DNA of 64,000 nt, from positions 62,001 through 126,000 of the forward strand of contig CAVVTP010000015.1 of NCBI GenBank assembly GCA_963751165.1. The letters are read 5' to 3'. The notes beneath the pieces are model-generated. The model saw only the letters and a list, made by a program, of their open reading frames with translations. It ran no database searches and was not told the DNA's origin. Origin of the DNA: Roseiarcus sp963751165. Lineage in GTDB: Bacteria; Pseudomonadota; Alphaproteobacteria; Rhizobiales; Beijerinckiaceae. How positions within the stretch are numbered: the first letter of the stretch is position 1; every line of letters starts with the position of its first letter. This document shows, in pieces, positions 55,229 through 64,000 of this stretch. A program made the translations under genes and the position numbers.

Positions 55229-55735
55229 ATGCGATGCCCTTATTGCGGCGGTCTCGACACGCAAGTGAAGGATTCCCGGCCGACCGACAACTCCGCGTCG
55301 ATCCGCCGCCGCCGGGTTTGTCCTGACTGCGGCGGCCGGTTCACGACCTTCGAACGCGTGCAATTGCGCGAACTGCAGGTGGTCAAGAAAAACGGCCGAC
55401 GCGCGCTGTTCGATCGCGACAAGCTCACGCGTTCCGTTCAGGTCGCGCTCAGAAAGCGGCCGGTCGACCCCGACCGGATCGAGCGGATGGTCAACGGAGT
55501 CGTCCGGCAGCTCGAAAGCCAGACAGACGGCGACATCCCGACCGAACGGATCGGCGAGCTCGTCATGGAGGGCCTGAAGGCCCTCGACGACGTCGCCTAT
55601 GTCCGCTTCGCCTCGGTCTACCGCAACTTCCGCGAAGCCCGCGATTTCAACGCAATCGTGGGAGAGCTCGAAGCAGAGCCTGAGGCTGCGCCAGTGAAAG
55701 AGGCCAGACCGCGCAAGGAAGCGCCGGCAAAATGA
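55229..55735 (+). CDS. nrdR: transcriptional repressor NrdR
   Basis: Zinc-ribbon and ATP-cone repressor of ribonucleotide reductase genes, 168 residues. The zinc ribbon is CPYCGGLDTQVKDSRP...CPDCGGRFTTFERVQL. The ATP-cone follows (VVKKNGRRALFDRDKLTRSV...RKRPVDPDRIERMV). The position between glyA and ribD is the usual one in alphaproteobacteria. The stop overlaps the ribD start (ATGA), so the two are coupled. A short Lys/Glu/Pro tail extends past the core. Confidence 0.97.
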   Translation: MRCPYCGGLDTQVKDSRPTDNSASIRRRRVCPDCGGRFTTFERVQLRELQVVKKNGRRALFDRDKLTRSVQVALRKRPVDPDRIERMVNGVVRQLESQTDGDIPTERIGELVMEGLKALDDVAYVRFASVYRNFREARDFNAIVGELEAEPEAAPVKEARPRKEAPAK

Positions 55736-56853
55736 CCGAGGAGGCGGCGGGGGATTCCGGCGACGACCAGCGCTGGATGCAGGCCGCCCTCAACCTCGGG
55801 GAGCGATCGCTCGGGCTTGCCGCGCCCAACCCGTCTGTCGGCGCCATCCTCGTGAAAGACGGCGTGGTCGTCGGCCGGGCAGCGACCGCTCCCGGCGGGC
55901 GGCCGCACGCCGAAAGGCTCGCCGTCCTCGAGGCCGGAGAGGCGGCGCGCGGCGCGACCCTCTATGTGACGCTGGAGCCCTGCTCGCATTTCGGCAAGAC
56001 GCCGCCCTGCGCGGATGCGGTGATCGAGGCCGGCGTCGCCCGGGTCGTCTCGGCGATCCAGGACCCGAACCCCGAAGTGGCGGGGCAGGGCCATGCCCGC
56101 TTGAGGGCGGCTGGAATAGCGGTCACGGTTGGACCAGGAGCCGATCAGGCGCGGCGCGACCATCGCGGCCACATTCTGCGGGTCACCGAGGGACGCCCCT
56201 GCGTGACCGTGAAACTCGCCGAGACGGCCGACGGTTTCGCCGCGGGCGGCCTGCACGACCCGCGGCTGCGCATCACCGGACAGATCGCCAATCTCAGGGT
56301 GCAGATCATGCGGGCGACGCACGAGGCGATCATGATCGGCGTGGAAACCGCGCTCGCGGACGATCCTGCGCTGACTGTTCGCCTTCCCGGCCTCGACCGA
56401 AAGCCCTGCCGCGTCGTGCTCGACACGCATCTGCGCCTGCCGACGGAGTCGCGCCTCGCCACGGGCGCTCGCGACCTGCCGACGCTCGTCATCGCCGGCC
56501 CGGACGCGTCGAGAGACGCGGCCTCCCGCCTTGCCGATCTCGGCGTGGTTGTGGCGAGGATCGGGCTCGACGCGGAGGGACATGTCGACCTTCGTCAGGC
56601 GCTGGGCGCCCTGAACGCCCGGGGCGTCACGAGAGTCTTCAGCGAGGGCGGGCCGGTCATCGCCGCGCGGCTCATCGCGGAGGGCCTTGCCGACGCGGTT
56701 GCGCTGTTCACCGCCGCAAAGCCGCTCGGCCTTGCCGGCCGTCCAGCGCTGAGCGACGCGGCGCGCGAGACGCTCAACGATCCCGCGCGGTATCGTCTCA
56801 CGGAGACCGCAACTTATGGCGCCGACGTCATGCGGCTCTGGACACGATTATAG
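55732..56853 (+). CDS. ribD: bifunctional riboflavin biosynthesis deaminase/reductase RibD
   Basis: Catalyses the second and third steps of the riboflavin pathway, 373 residues. The N-terminal deaminase has the zinc site HAERLAVLEAG and TLEPCSHFGKTPPCADAVIEAG. The C-terminal reductase follows (PCVTVKLAETADGFAAGG, MRATHEAIMIGVETALADDP, TRVFSEGGPVIAARLI). It is coupled to nrdR by an ATGA overlap and followed by riboflavin synthase after 79 bases. Confidence 0.97.
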   Translation: MTEEAAGDSGDDQRWMQAALNLGERSLGLAAPNPSVGAILVKDGVVVGRAATAPGGRPHAERLAVLEAGEAARGATLYVTLEPCSHFGKTPPCADAVIEAGVARVVSAIQDPNPEVAGQGHARLRAAGIAVTVGPGADQARRDHRGHILRVTEGRPCVTVKLAETADGFAAGGLHDPRLRITGQIANLRVQIMRATHEAIMIGVETALADDPALTVRLPGLDRKPCRVVLDTHLRLPTESRLATGARDLPTLVIAGPDASRDAASRLADLGVVVARIGLDAEGHVDLRQALGALNARGVTRVFSEGGPVIAARLIAEGLADAVALFTAAKPLGLAGRPALSDAARETLNDPARYRLTETATYGADVMRLWTRL

Positions 56854-56932
56854 TCGCGCGCGCTGAGCGCGGCTGACGCGGCCTGCGGCCGCCTCTACAA
56901 AGACGGCCGCTTGGACGGACATCGAGGATCGA

Positions 56933-57535
56933 ATGTTTACCGGAATTGTCAGCGCCGTCGGGGAAATCATCGAAATGAGGCCGATCGGCGAGCGCCGCCG
57001 GCTCACGATCGCGACCGCCTACGACGCGGCGTCGGTCGACGTCGGCGCCTCGATCGCGAACGCAGGGGTCTGTCTGACCGTCGTTGAAGTCGAGAAGCGC
57101 GCCGCGGGCTCGTTGATCTCCTTTGATGTCGGAGCCGAGACGCTCGCGGTGACGACGCTGGGAGGCTGGCGCGCGGGGGGCCGCGTCAATCTCGAGCGGT
57201 CGCTGCGCGTCGGAGACGAACTCGGCGGCCACATGGTCAGCGGCCATGTCGACGGGGTGGCGGAGATCCTGGCGCGGCGGGACTTCGACGGCATGGCGCA
57301 TTTCCGCTTCCGCGCGCCGAAGGACTGCGCAACATTCATCGCGGTCAAGGGGTCGGTTGCGCTCGACGGGACGTCGCTGACGGTGAATGCGGTCGAGGGA
57401 GACGCATTCGAGGTTCTCCTGATCCCGCACACGCTCGAGGTGACGACCTGGGGCGAGCGGAAGGCGGGTGACGGGGTCAATCTGGAGGTCGACCAGATGG
57501 CGCGTTACGCCGCCCGACTGATCGAGAGCCGGTGA
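56933..57535 (+). CDS. ribE: riboflavin synthase, alpha chain
   Basis: Dismutates two lumazines to riboflavin, 200 residues. It has the two lumazine-binding repeats starting MFTGIVSAVGEIIEM and GGHMVSGHVDGVAEI, each with its SLTVNAVEG- or CLTVVEVEK-type strand. The MFTGIV start is diagnostic. The name differs between conventions (ribC in some rhizobia, ribE elsewhere). A repeat element begins about 18 bases after its stop. Confidence 0.96.
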   Translation: MFTGIVSAVGEIIEMRPIGERRRLTIATAYDAASVDVGASIANAGVCLTVVEVEKRAAGSLISFDVGAETLAVTTLGGWRAGGRVNLERSLRVGDELGGHMVSGHVDGVAEILARRDFDGMAHFRFRAPKDCATFIAVKGSVALDGTSLTVNAVEGDAFEVLLIPHTLEVTTWGERKAGDGVNLEVDQMARYAARLIESR

Positions 57536-57551
57536 GGAGCAGACCGCGCCG

Positions 57552-58716
57552 CTACCCGCTTTCCTCGCTGGGAGAGGGGCTGGGACGAGGGGTCCGCGCG
57601 ACAGCGTCTTGTTGCAGCCCCCCGCCTTCTGCTGCACGGGGAGAAGGGCTGTCCGTATCGAGCCACCGCGCGAGTAAGCGGGCGAGGCTGGGGCCCATCA
57701 GGATCACCAAGATGAGGCGCGCCACCTGCATCGCCATGACGAAAGACATGTCGACCTTGGACGAAGCAGCGATGATCGCCACGGCGTCGGCGCCGCCCGG
57801 ACTCGTCGCGAGATAGGCGGTCAGCGGATCCGTTCCTGCCGCGAGATGCAACGCGTAGGCGAGACCGCCGCACATCGCGATCAGGGCGAAGATCGACGCG
57901 ATCATCTGCGGCAAATGTTTTGCCGCGTAGAGCACGATTTCACGCGTGAATCTGAGGCCTATGGACCAGCCGACGAGCGCATAGGATCCGGCGAGAAGCC
58001 AGGGCGGCAGCGTGATCGTCATCACGTGGCCAGCCGAGAGGCCGGCGCCGACGAACAGCGGCAGAAGCAAGGGGCCTGCGGGAATCTCTGGCCTTCGCGC
58101 CGATCGCCGCGCCCCCGATGGCCAGCGCCAGGGTTTGCAGAAAAGGGCCGGGCTCGAGTGGCGGGAACCAGTCGATCGCAGCCGGCGCCGCAGAGCCGGA
58201 CCCCGTGAAGGCCCGGGCGACGATCGACGCCACCAGTCCAACGCAGGCGACGCGAAGATATTGCATGACGGCGACAAGCCTCATGTCTCCGCCGAGGGCG
58301 TTCGCCATCAGCACCATGACCGTCGCCGCGCCGGGCGAGGAACCCCACACCGCGGTCGTTCCCGGCAGCACTTTCCAGCGGGCCAGCCCATAGCCGAGCG
58401 CCGTGGCGAACAGAATGACCGCGCCGATGCAGATGAGGAACATTGGCCACTGGCGGATCATCTCCTTCACGATGTCGGGACTGATGCTGCGCGCCACCAG
58501 ACAGCCGACAATTCCCTGCGCGATGACAAAGGACCAGGGCGGGATCTTCACCTGCCCCTCAAACCACGCGAGCAGGATCGCCGCCGCCATCGCGCCGAGC
58601 AGCAACGCCGCGGGCAAGCGCATCCGCTCGAGGAGCAAGACGAGGACGAGCGACATGATGATGAGTGCGGCCCATTGCAGGGCTGCCGGCGCGCGGCGAA
58701 AGGTGAAATGAAACAT
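57552..58716 (-). CDS. AbrB-type membrane protein (one frameshift near 58088)
   Basis: Inner-membrane protein of about 388 residues with two AbrB duplication repeats and roughly ten helices: LQWAALIIMSLVLVLLLERMRLPAALLLGAM, GSSPGAATVMVLMANALGGD in repeat one, and ATSPGGADAVAIIAASSKVDMSFVMAMQ in repeat two. Family members were once called ammonia monooxygenase-like; the substrate is unknown. One extra base near 58088 splits the frame, and skipping it gives GAKA-EIPAGPLLLPLFVG. The C-terminal ~30 residues (SPSPRAAEGGGLQQD...PSPSEESG) are encoded by the repeat at 57.55-57.65 kb. Confidence 0.83.
57553..57650. repeat. second copy of the rhizobial CCCTC/GGGAG-type inverted repeat
   Basis: TACCCGCTTTCCTCGCTGGG, then AGAGGGGCTGGGACGAGGGG, and further right GGGGAGAAGGGCTG. 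This resembles the element at 26091-26131 (CCGCTTGCGGGGAGAAGG, GGGGTGAGGGG). It sits between convergent ribE and the AbrB-type gene and overlaps the 3' end of the latter. Confidence 0.55.
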
Positions 58717-58723
58717 CTTGTCC

Positions 58724-59285
58724 TTAGGCGCCGGAGAACGACAGGGCGCCGCTTTCCGTCGCGCGGGAAATCCTGGGAAAGACGTGCCGCATCGTCCGGT
58801 CGTGCGGCTCGGCCGCGAAGCTCGTCGTCACGTCCCTCACGATGACGAGTTCGTAGCCGAGGTCCCACCCCTGCCGCGCCGTCAATTCGACACCAAACTG
58901 GGTGGCGACGCCGCCCAGCACGATCGTCCGGATCCGCCGGCGCTTCAGCTCGGCGTCGAGATCCGTTGCGAAAAACGCGCCCCAGCTGTGCTTGGTGATC
59001 AGCAGATCGCCGGGCGTTGCGAGGCCGGGCGCGAGATCGGCAAAACCTTCGGGCAGGAACTCTGGGAATGGGCGACGGTTCGTCGACCTGTCGCGGCGTC
59101 TCTTCGGCGCGCGGCGCGGCATTGACGAGCACGACGAGCGCGCCCGCGGCCCGGAACCGTCCCGCCAGCGCCCGGCCGCGCTCGAGCAGCGTCTCGGCGG
59201 ATATAGGCTCGAGCTTGCGGCCGAGGACGCCGTTCTGCAGGTCGACGAGAACCAAGGCGGTGGATCGCGGGTCGAGGTCGATCAT
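58724..59285 (-). CDS. isochorismatase-fold hydrolase lacking the usual Cys (one frameshift near 59074)
   Basis: About 186 residues of the isochorismatase/nicotinamidase fold. The catalytic Asp is in TALVLVDLQNGVL (about D14) and the Lys in ITKHSWGAFFATDLD. At the nucleophile position the family has VATxxCVExTA, but here it reads GGVATQFGVELTARQ, with Gly in place of Cys. This suggests an isochorismatase-like, cysteine-free reaction or loss of activity. The frame shifts near 59074; skipping one base gives PSP-FPEFLPEGFADL. Its start is 71 bases from the AhpD-like gene (same strand), and the AbrB-type gene begins 7 bases downstream. Confidence 0.82.
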
Positions 59286-59356
59286 GGCGACACTCCAACG
59301 TGGGAATGAGCTCGGCTCGTGCGAGTTTCCGCTTTATGAGAGATACCCGAAAATCA

Positions 59357-59917
59357 TCATTGGGCACGCGCTATTTGGGCGAAGACGTCGTAGCCCTTGG
59401 TCGAAAGCCGTTTTGCCGCCTCAGGCGCATAGCCTTCCGGCAGGTCGAGCCCGACCCCGTCGACCAGGCGGTTGTAGAAATTGAACAGCGCCGTCACGAG
59501 CACCGTCGAATAGAGCGCGTCGTCACCCCAGCCGGCGTCGTAGACAGCAGTTGCATCCGCCTCGGTCATACGCGCCGGGCTCAGCGTGAGCTTCCTGACG
59601 TAGTGCAGGATCGGCTTCATTCTCGCCTCGATCGGCGCGGTCTCGATGTCGGTCAGCAGCGCCTTGATCAGATCCGGCGCTACGCCGCAGGCCTCCGCCA
59701 CGCCAACGTGCGTGCCGTGACAATAGGCGCATGCGTTGAGGCCGGAAACATAGGCGGCGATCAGCTCGCGCTCGCCCTGGGTGAAGGGCGAAGGACCGCG
59801 CATCGCCGCCTCCGTGAGTTCGCCGAGAGGCTTGCAAGTAGCGGGATAGGCCCGGTAGAGATCGCGCATCACCGGCTGCTCCGGCAGCGATCGCAGTCGT
59901 CGCATTCTTCCCTCCAT
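59357..59917 (-). CDS. AhpD-like peroxidase-related (carboxymuconolactone decarboxylase fold) protein
   Basis: A 186-residue all-helical protein of the AhpD/CMD family. The redox pair is CAYCHGTHVG (CxxC plus His) preceded by ERELIAAYVSGLNA, as in peroxidase-related enzymes. It could reduce organic hydroperoxides or act as a disulfide reductase. It lies upstream of the isochorismatase-like and AbrB-type genes on the same strand, so the three may form one transcription unit. Confidence 0.87.
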   Translation of the reverse strand: MEGRMRRLRSLPEQPVMRDLYRAYPATCKPLGELTEAAMRGPSPFTQGERELIAAYVSGLNACAYCHGTHVGVAEACGVAPDLIKALLTDIETAPIEARMKPILHYVRKLTLSPARMTEADATAVYDAGWGDDALYSTVLVTALFNFYNRLVDGVGLDLPEGYAPEAAKRLSTKGYDVFAQIARAQ

Positions 59918-60040
59918 TTGGCCGAGAGCTTTCTTTAGCGGGCTCGAGCGGATACCTCACTACCGCAGGTTCCGATCAACTGGAATCGTCGCTCACCATG
60001 CTCACCATGACGGGGCTGGACGCCGACGCCCTCCATTCTT

Positions 60041-60208
60041 ATTAATCTGCCGAGACCGAATTGTGATATTCTGCTGCTCTACGGCCCGGACATGAACCCG
60101 ATCGAGAAGGCTTTTTCAAACTTGATCCCTAACTCCGCTTTGGCGAGGAGTGCGGAAAGTCCCGATTTCGCCGTTTTTGTTTTCGAGAACCAAGGTGCGG
60201 CCTAGAGG
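60041..60208 (+). pseudogene. IS630-family transposase, C-terminal remnant
   Basis: One frame reads LLLYGPDMNPIEKAFSNL and then IPNSALARSAES, matching the conserved end of IS630 transposases (YSPDLNPIE..FAKLK..LRKAAERT) that holds the last catalytic Glu. Nothing of the N-terminal two thirds is present. It lies between an AhpD-like gene and an L,D-transpeptidase gene, and the surrounding gap from 59918 to 60220 has nothing else. Confidence 0.6.
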
Positions 60209-60220
60209 GACGGGTCAACC

Positions 60221-60895
60221 ATGCTTTGCGCGCGAGTTCTTCTCGTCATCGGCCTGGCGGCCATGGCGATCTCAACGAAGGAGGGAGCGGCGCAATCGCT
60301 GTTTCGTTTTCCGAACGCCGCTCCTCCGCTATCGCTGGGAACGCCGGCCGATCTGCCCCCTGCCGCCGATCCGAACTATCTGCCGGCCGACGCCGATCCC
60401 AACTATTCGACTCCGGGGGGTTTCGACCAAGACGTCGACATGAGTCGGACGACCCGCAGGCTGGTGATCGATCCGACAGGGGAGCCGCCGGGCACGCTCA
60501 CCATCAACACGCATGAGCGAAAACTCTATCTCTCGCTGGGCGACGGCCGCGCGTTCCAATACGGTATCGGCGTCGGGCGTCAGGGTTTTGCCTGGAAGGG
60601 CGTGGCCGAGATCGGCCGAAAGGCTTTCTGGCCGGGATGGACCCCGCCTCCGGAAATGATAGACCGTCAGCCGTACCTGCCGAGGCACATGGAGGGCGGC
60701 ATGGAGAACCCGCTCGGCGCCCGCGCCCTCTACCTGTTCGAGGGAAAAAAGGACACGTTGTTTCGCATCCACGGGACCAACGAGCCCAACACGATCGGCA
60801 AGGCGGTATCTTCCGGCTGCATCCGGATGATGGATGCCGACGTCATTGATCTCTATCAGCGGGTGGGGAAGGGGACGCGCGTCGTCGTGCTTTGA
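60221..60895 (+). CDS. L,D-transpeptidase (YkuD family)
   Basis: Periplasmic cell-wall cross-linking enzyme of 224 residues. A signal peptide is followed by a Pro/Asp-rich linker with the repeated PADxDPNY pattern (about residues 42-66). The YkuD domain spans ~residues 90-224 (GTLTINTHERKLYLSLGDG), with H184 in FRIHGTNEP and the nucleophile C200 in SSGCIRM. It could make 3-3 cross-links or anchor proteins to peptidoglycan. It stands alone. Confidence 0.92.
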   Translation: MLCARVLLVIGLAAMAISTKEGAAQSLFRFPNAAPPLSLGTPADLPPAADPNYLPADADPNYSTPGGFDQDVDMSRTTRRLVIDPTGEPPGTLTINTHERKLYLSLGDGRAFQYGIGVGRQGFAWKGVAEIGRKAFWPGWTPPPEMIDRQPYLPRHMEGGMENPLGARALYLFEGKKDTLFRIHGTNEPNTIGKAVSSGCIRMMDADVIDLYQRVGKGTRVVVL

Positions 60896-60986
60896 GGGCC
60901 GGCGGGAGGCGCCCGCCGCGCCCGTAAAGCCGCGGCGCACGCAGGACATGCACGCAAGACTCGCGCCGATTTTTTACCGTTAGAGC

Positions 60987-62604
60987 TTACGAGTAATCGT
61001 TAATGACTTGTCGCGCCGCGCGGCGTCCCGTCTCGGCCCCGCCCTCCATGAAGCCCTGATAATTGATCGAGCAGTGCTCGCCGGCGAAATGACAATTCCC
61101 CTGGCGCACCCTTTCGTACCCGGCGAATTTCGTGTACTGCCCGACCTTCCAGCATGAATAGCTTCCGAGTAGATTAGGGTCGGTCCAGGGCGTGCTCAAG
61201 GTCGCCCGGCCATTCCAGTATTTGCTGACGCCCGGCCAGGCCCGATCGAGTTGCGGAGAGAAAGGCTTTCGCATATTTCGCCACCGTCGGGTCGGTCGCA
61301 GCCGAGGCATAGGGCGAGGTCGCCCCCGTAAACGATGCGCCGTTGGTCCCGCCCATGTACCCGGTAAGCACGCCCGTCGCGCCGCCGAGACCCCGCGACA
61401 AGTCCCACGTATTCTGGAAGAAGAGATCCGTATAGATGTTGCCGTCGCCCGTCCCCCAGACGCCTTTCGTGTTCCAATACCGCTCACTGAATTGCAGGAT
61501 CAGCTTCGTGTTCGTGCCGTATCCGAGCTGTTGGATCGCAATGTGTTTAAGCCTGTCGAACCCCGCGCCCGAATAGTCCAATCCTCTGAGGACGCTGAAG
61601 GGCAGCGTCAGGATCACCGCGTCGGCTTCCACCGTGGTCGAGCCGCCGGACTGTTGAACACGAGGTAGTAGCCGCCCCTGCCGGTCAGTCGGATGCTCGC
61701 CAGCGGCCAGTCGGTCAGCACGCTGCCGTTCGGCAGGCTCGCGGCGATTGCTTCGGGCAGGAGCTGATTGCCGCCGAGGATGCTGTAGCGTTCATCCGAC
61801 AGGCCGTAGATTTGCCAGGGTCCCTTCGGCGGTTGATAGCCGAGCAGGTAGACGAGGTTGAGACTGCTTTGCAGTGGCGTATCGAGCCCGTATTCCTGGT
61901 TGTAGGCGCTGTCCAGATACCGTCCGAGTTGCGAACTCGTGGCCGCCGGGCACGTATTTCTGTATCCAATCGTAAACGCTGAGGTGGTCGAGGAAGTAAC
62001 CGGTCGCGTTATAGGAATTGTAGGTGGTGGAGGGCGCCGCGTCGACCTGTTGTTGAAGGGCGGCGTTGACCGGCACGAAATCCCGATCCGCCTGGGCTTG
62101 AGAATAATACTCGCCATCGAAATAGAGGGTGTCGAAACTGCCTGCCGGCTGGGCGGCGATCTCGTCGACCAGCGTGAGGTTGAACCGCTTCGCCAAGCTC
62201 TTCATTTCATTGTTGTCCGAGTCGATGAATTCCCCGCACCACTCGCTCTTCTGTCGGTTCTCCCATGTTTTCGTGTCCGAGTGCATGCGGCCGCCGATAC
62301 GGTGTGAGGATTCGTAAATCGTGGAGGCGAAACCCGCATCCTGCAACGTGAGCGCCGCGTTGAGCCCGGCGATGCCTGCTCCCACGATGGCGATCTTCGG
62401 CTTCGGCTGGGCCGCCTTCGCCGCTCGGGTCCTCGAGAGAAGCGCGGCGCCGCCGGCCGCCCCGACGCCCTGAAGGAATCGTCGGCGATTCGCCAAGGCG
62501 GCCCATTCTTCCCGCACCTCGGCTGCTTCGACGCCACGTCGGGCTGCTTCCGCATGCTCGCGCGCGAGCCGCTGCAGCGCCCTCATCAACGGCGAACGAG
62601 CCAT
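60987..62604 (-). CDS. flavin monoamine oxidase family protein with Tat signal (three frameshifts)
   Basis: FAD-dependent amine oxidase of about 540 residues. A Tat-like signal (NRRRFLQGVGAAGGAALL) lies near residue 50, followed by the dinucleotide fold PKIAIVGAGIAGLNAALTLQ and RIGGRMHSD. The middle shows YSILGGNQLLPEAIAASLPNG, then LTLPFSVLRGLDY, and the end GEHCSINYQGFMEGGAETGRRAA is the conserved FAD-binding tail. The frame changes near 61940, 61640 and 61248, with every segment well conserved, so indel errors are the best explanation. ATG 62604 has AAAGGA upstream. It would act on an amine in the periplasm. Confidence 0.83.
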
Positions 62605-62940
62605 GTCCAATCCTTTCCCCTGGCGTCGAGCATCGCTCATGCGCGAGCCGAGAAAGTCACGGTGACCTCGTTCCGAGCCGAATACAAGCCTCGTTGGGGC
62701 GTTGTCGACCGAGAGTGCGAAGAATGATCCCGAACAGCGGACCTTCAGGAGATCGGCCAGCTCGCGCAACGTCCGAGTCGTCGGTTGGACGGGCGTCGAG
62801 CGTTCCGCTGGTCGGGCTCGCGGCCTGTCTCGAAATTGTGAAAGGGGTCGGAGACTCGAAGGCGCGACGAAGCGTGGCGAACCGAGGGAAGCCGTGCCAT
62901 GGTGATCGGGCGCGGACGGTAGGTTGCTGGAGACGCAATC
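62605..62940. other. intergenic region between divergent oxidase genes
   Basis: A 336-base region that should hold the promoters of the amine oxidase and the molybdenum hydroxylase genes. I could not identify specific sites. Confidence 0.45.
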
Positions 62941-63406
62941 ATGGCCGAGATCACCCTTCAGGTGAACGGGCGGAAGTCAAAAGGTCGCCTTCGACGACCC
63001 GAATATGCCTTTGCTCTACGCCTTACGGGATGACCTCGAGCTGCGCGGTCCCAAGTTCGGATGTGGCCTCGGCCAATGCGGCGCCTGCTGCGTCATGATC
63101 GACGGCGAGGCCATGCGCTCGTGTGTGACCCTCGCCATCGATGCTCACGACAAGGAGATCACGACCCTCGAAGGCCTGGGCGACCCCGCCCGTCCGAGCA
63201 GGGTGCAGGCGGCGTTCATCGCCGAGCAAGCGGCTCAATGCGGGTATTGCACGAACGGGATGATTATGACCGCGACCGCTCTATTGCTGCGGCGGCCTCG
63301 TCCAACCGAAAACGACGTCCGTGATGCGCTCGCCCAAAATCTTTGCCGGTGCGGCAGTCATGCACGGGTCATCGCCGCCGTTCTCCGCGCGGCGCGGGAG
63401 GGCTGA
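62941..63406 (+). CDS. (2Fe-2S) small subunit of a molybdenum hydroxylase (one frameshift near 62980)
   Basis: Small subunit of a xanthine-dehydrogenase-family enzyme (IorA-like), about 154 residues. Two iron-sulfur centres are visible: the plant-type FGCGLGQCGACCVMIDGEAMRSC and the C-terminal CGYCTNGMIM...NLCRCGSHARVIAAV. ATG 62941 starts MAEITLQVNGRK. A run of four As at 62979-62982 should be three, after which the frame reads KVAFDDPNMPLLYALRDDLEL. The large subunit starts 4 bases downstream. Confidence 0.88.
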
Positions 63407-63409
63407 GCC

Positions 63410-64000
63410 ATGAATGCGATCACCCGCCGTTCACTCCTTGGCGGCGCTGCGGCTCTCGTCGTGAAGTTCTCCTTACCTCGGGGAGCAAAGGCGAGCACCA
63501 GCACGGTCGCTCCGGGCAGCGTGGACGCCTATCTCAGCGTCGCGCCGGACGGCGGGGTCACTGTATTCGCCGGGAAGGTCGACCTCGGCACGGGGGCGCG
63601 CGCCGCAATCCGCCAGATCGTCGCCGAGGAGCTTGGCGTCTCGATTGAACGCATCGACCTGGTCGAGGGCGACACGGCGCTCACGCCCGATCAGGGATCG
63701 ACCGGGGGTAGTACCGGAATCACGGTCGGCGGCGTTCAGATCCGGCAAGCCGCCGCCACTGCGCGGGCGCGGCTGTTGACCCTCGCCGCGGAGTCGCTCC
63801 ATCGGCCTGTCGGCGATCTCGAGGCGAGCAATGGCATGGTGGTCGCTCGCGGCGACCACGAGGCTGTGAGTTTTGCATCGCTGCTTGGCGGCGCGAGGTT
63901 CGAGCTTCCGGTCGATAAGTCAGCGCCGCTGCGCAATCCGGATACTTACATAATCGTCGGAACATCGTACCCGCGGCCCGACCTTCCGGCCAAACTGACC
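63410..64000 (+). CDS. molybdopterin-binding large subunit of a molybdenum hydroxylase, IorB-like (3' end outside window)
   Basis: The first 197 residues are visible. A Tat signal (ITRRSLLGGAAALVV) is followed by the N-terminal domain of IorB-type large subunits (DAYLSVAPDGGVTVFAGKVDLGTGARAAIRQIVAEELGVS, GDTALTPDQGSTGGSTGIT). Membrane- or periplasm-located relatives oxidise isoquinoline, aldehydes or nicotinate-like heterocycles, and the substrate is open. It is coupled to the small subunit just upstream. Confidence 0.88.
   Translation, partial: MNAITRRSLLGGAAALVVKFSLPRGAKASTSTVAPGSVDAYLSVAPDGGVTVFAGKVDLGTGARAAIRQIVAEELGVSIERIDLVEGDTALTPDQGSTGGSTGITVGGVQIRQAAATARARLLTLAAESLHRPVGDLEASNGMVVARGDHEAVSFASLLGGARFELPVDKSAPLRNPDTYIIVGTSYPRPDLPAKLT

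Noticed and set aside
1..64000. tRNA or rRNA genes
   Set aside because: No cloverleaf with a T-loop GTTCRA signature and no rRNA-like stretch was found on reading either strand.

Overview
The window is GC-rich DNA from an alphaproteobacterium, most likely Hyphomicrobiales (Rhizobiales), perhaps near Beijerinckiaceae/Methylocystaceae. The main evidence is gene order: cyclophilin-cyclophilin-queA-tgt, eno-ftsB and glyA-nrdR-ribD-ribE are arrangements familiar from that order. Long inverted CCCTC/GGGAG repeats of a rhizobial type and the codon usage agree. The family assignment is inference. No tRNA or rRNA gene and no CRISPR array was seen.

Layout. 1-5.2 kb: the end of an AceE-type pyruvate dehydrogenase operon (E1, E2, and an E3 with its own lipoyl domain). 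5.5-7.9 kb: a small monooxygenase-like protein plus AraC- and TetR-type regulators. 8.0-19.8 kb: an accessory block with an IS1595 transposase remnant, a long AT-richer leader, a Gly/Asn-rich beta-roll protein, its type I secretion ABC exporter and HlyD-like adaptor, and a GH94-type phosphorylase. This block lies between a degraded 3' end of a glutamine amidotransferase gene (8.0 kb) and a degraded 5' end of an epimerase gene (19.8 kb). Intact versions of both genes follow at 20.1-22.5 kb in the same order and orientation, as if a duplicated locus had been split by the block.

22.5-28 kb: a DUF1622 membrane protein, a glycine-zipper protein, a HAD dehalogenase, a serine hydrolase and a B12-binding radical SAM protein. 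28.4-32.7 kb: an Asp/Glu/hydantoin racemase, an NCS1 permease and an amidase, which together suggest uptake and breakdown of a cyclic amide or nucleobase-like compound. 33.7-35.2 kb: a secreted beta-propeller protein with two degraded partial copies nearby, one inverted and one direct. 35.8-41.1 kb: a lipid A-type acyltransferase, a caspase-like protein, a TrpB2-type enzyme and small exported proteins. 41.4-47.8 kb: core genes (two cyclophilins, queA, tgt, eno, ftsB). 48.1-53.4 kb: a minus-strand accessory operon with an alpha/beta-hydrolase-CHAT protease fusion, a HELGH metallopeptidase, an unknown 201-residue protein and a small two-helix membrane protein. 53.9-57.5 kb: glyA-nrdR-ribD-ribE. 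57.5-64 kb: an AbrB-type permease, an isochorismatase-fold protein, an AhpD-like protein, an L,D-transpeptidase, a flavin amine oxidase, and the start of a molybdenum hydroxylase operon.

About fifteen genes, including the normally essential glyA, are broken by single-base shifts although both halves stay well conserved. Several shifts sit in homopolymers. The most economical reading is uncorrected sequencing indels rather than mass pseudogene formation. These genes are annotated across the shift as one feature. The true gene remnants (8.0, 8.5, 19.8, 30.9, 31.1, 33.3 and 60.1 kb) look different: they are short and match only part of a gene.
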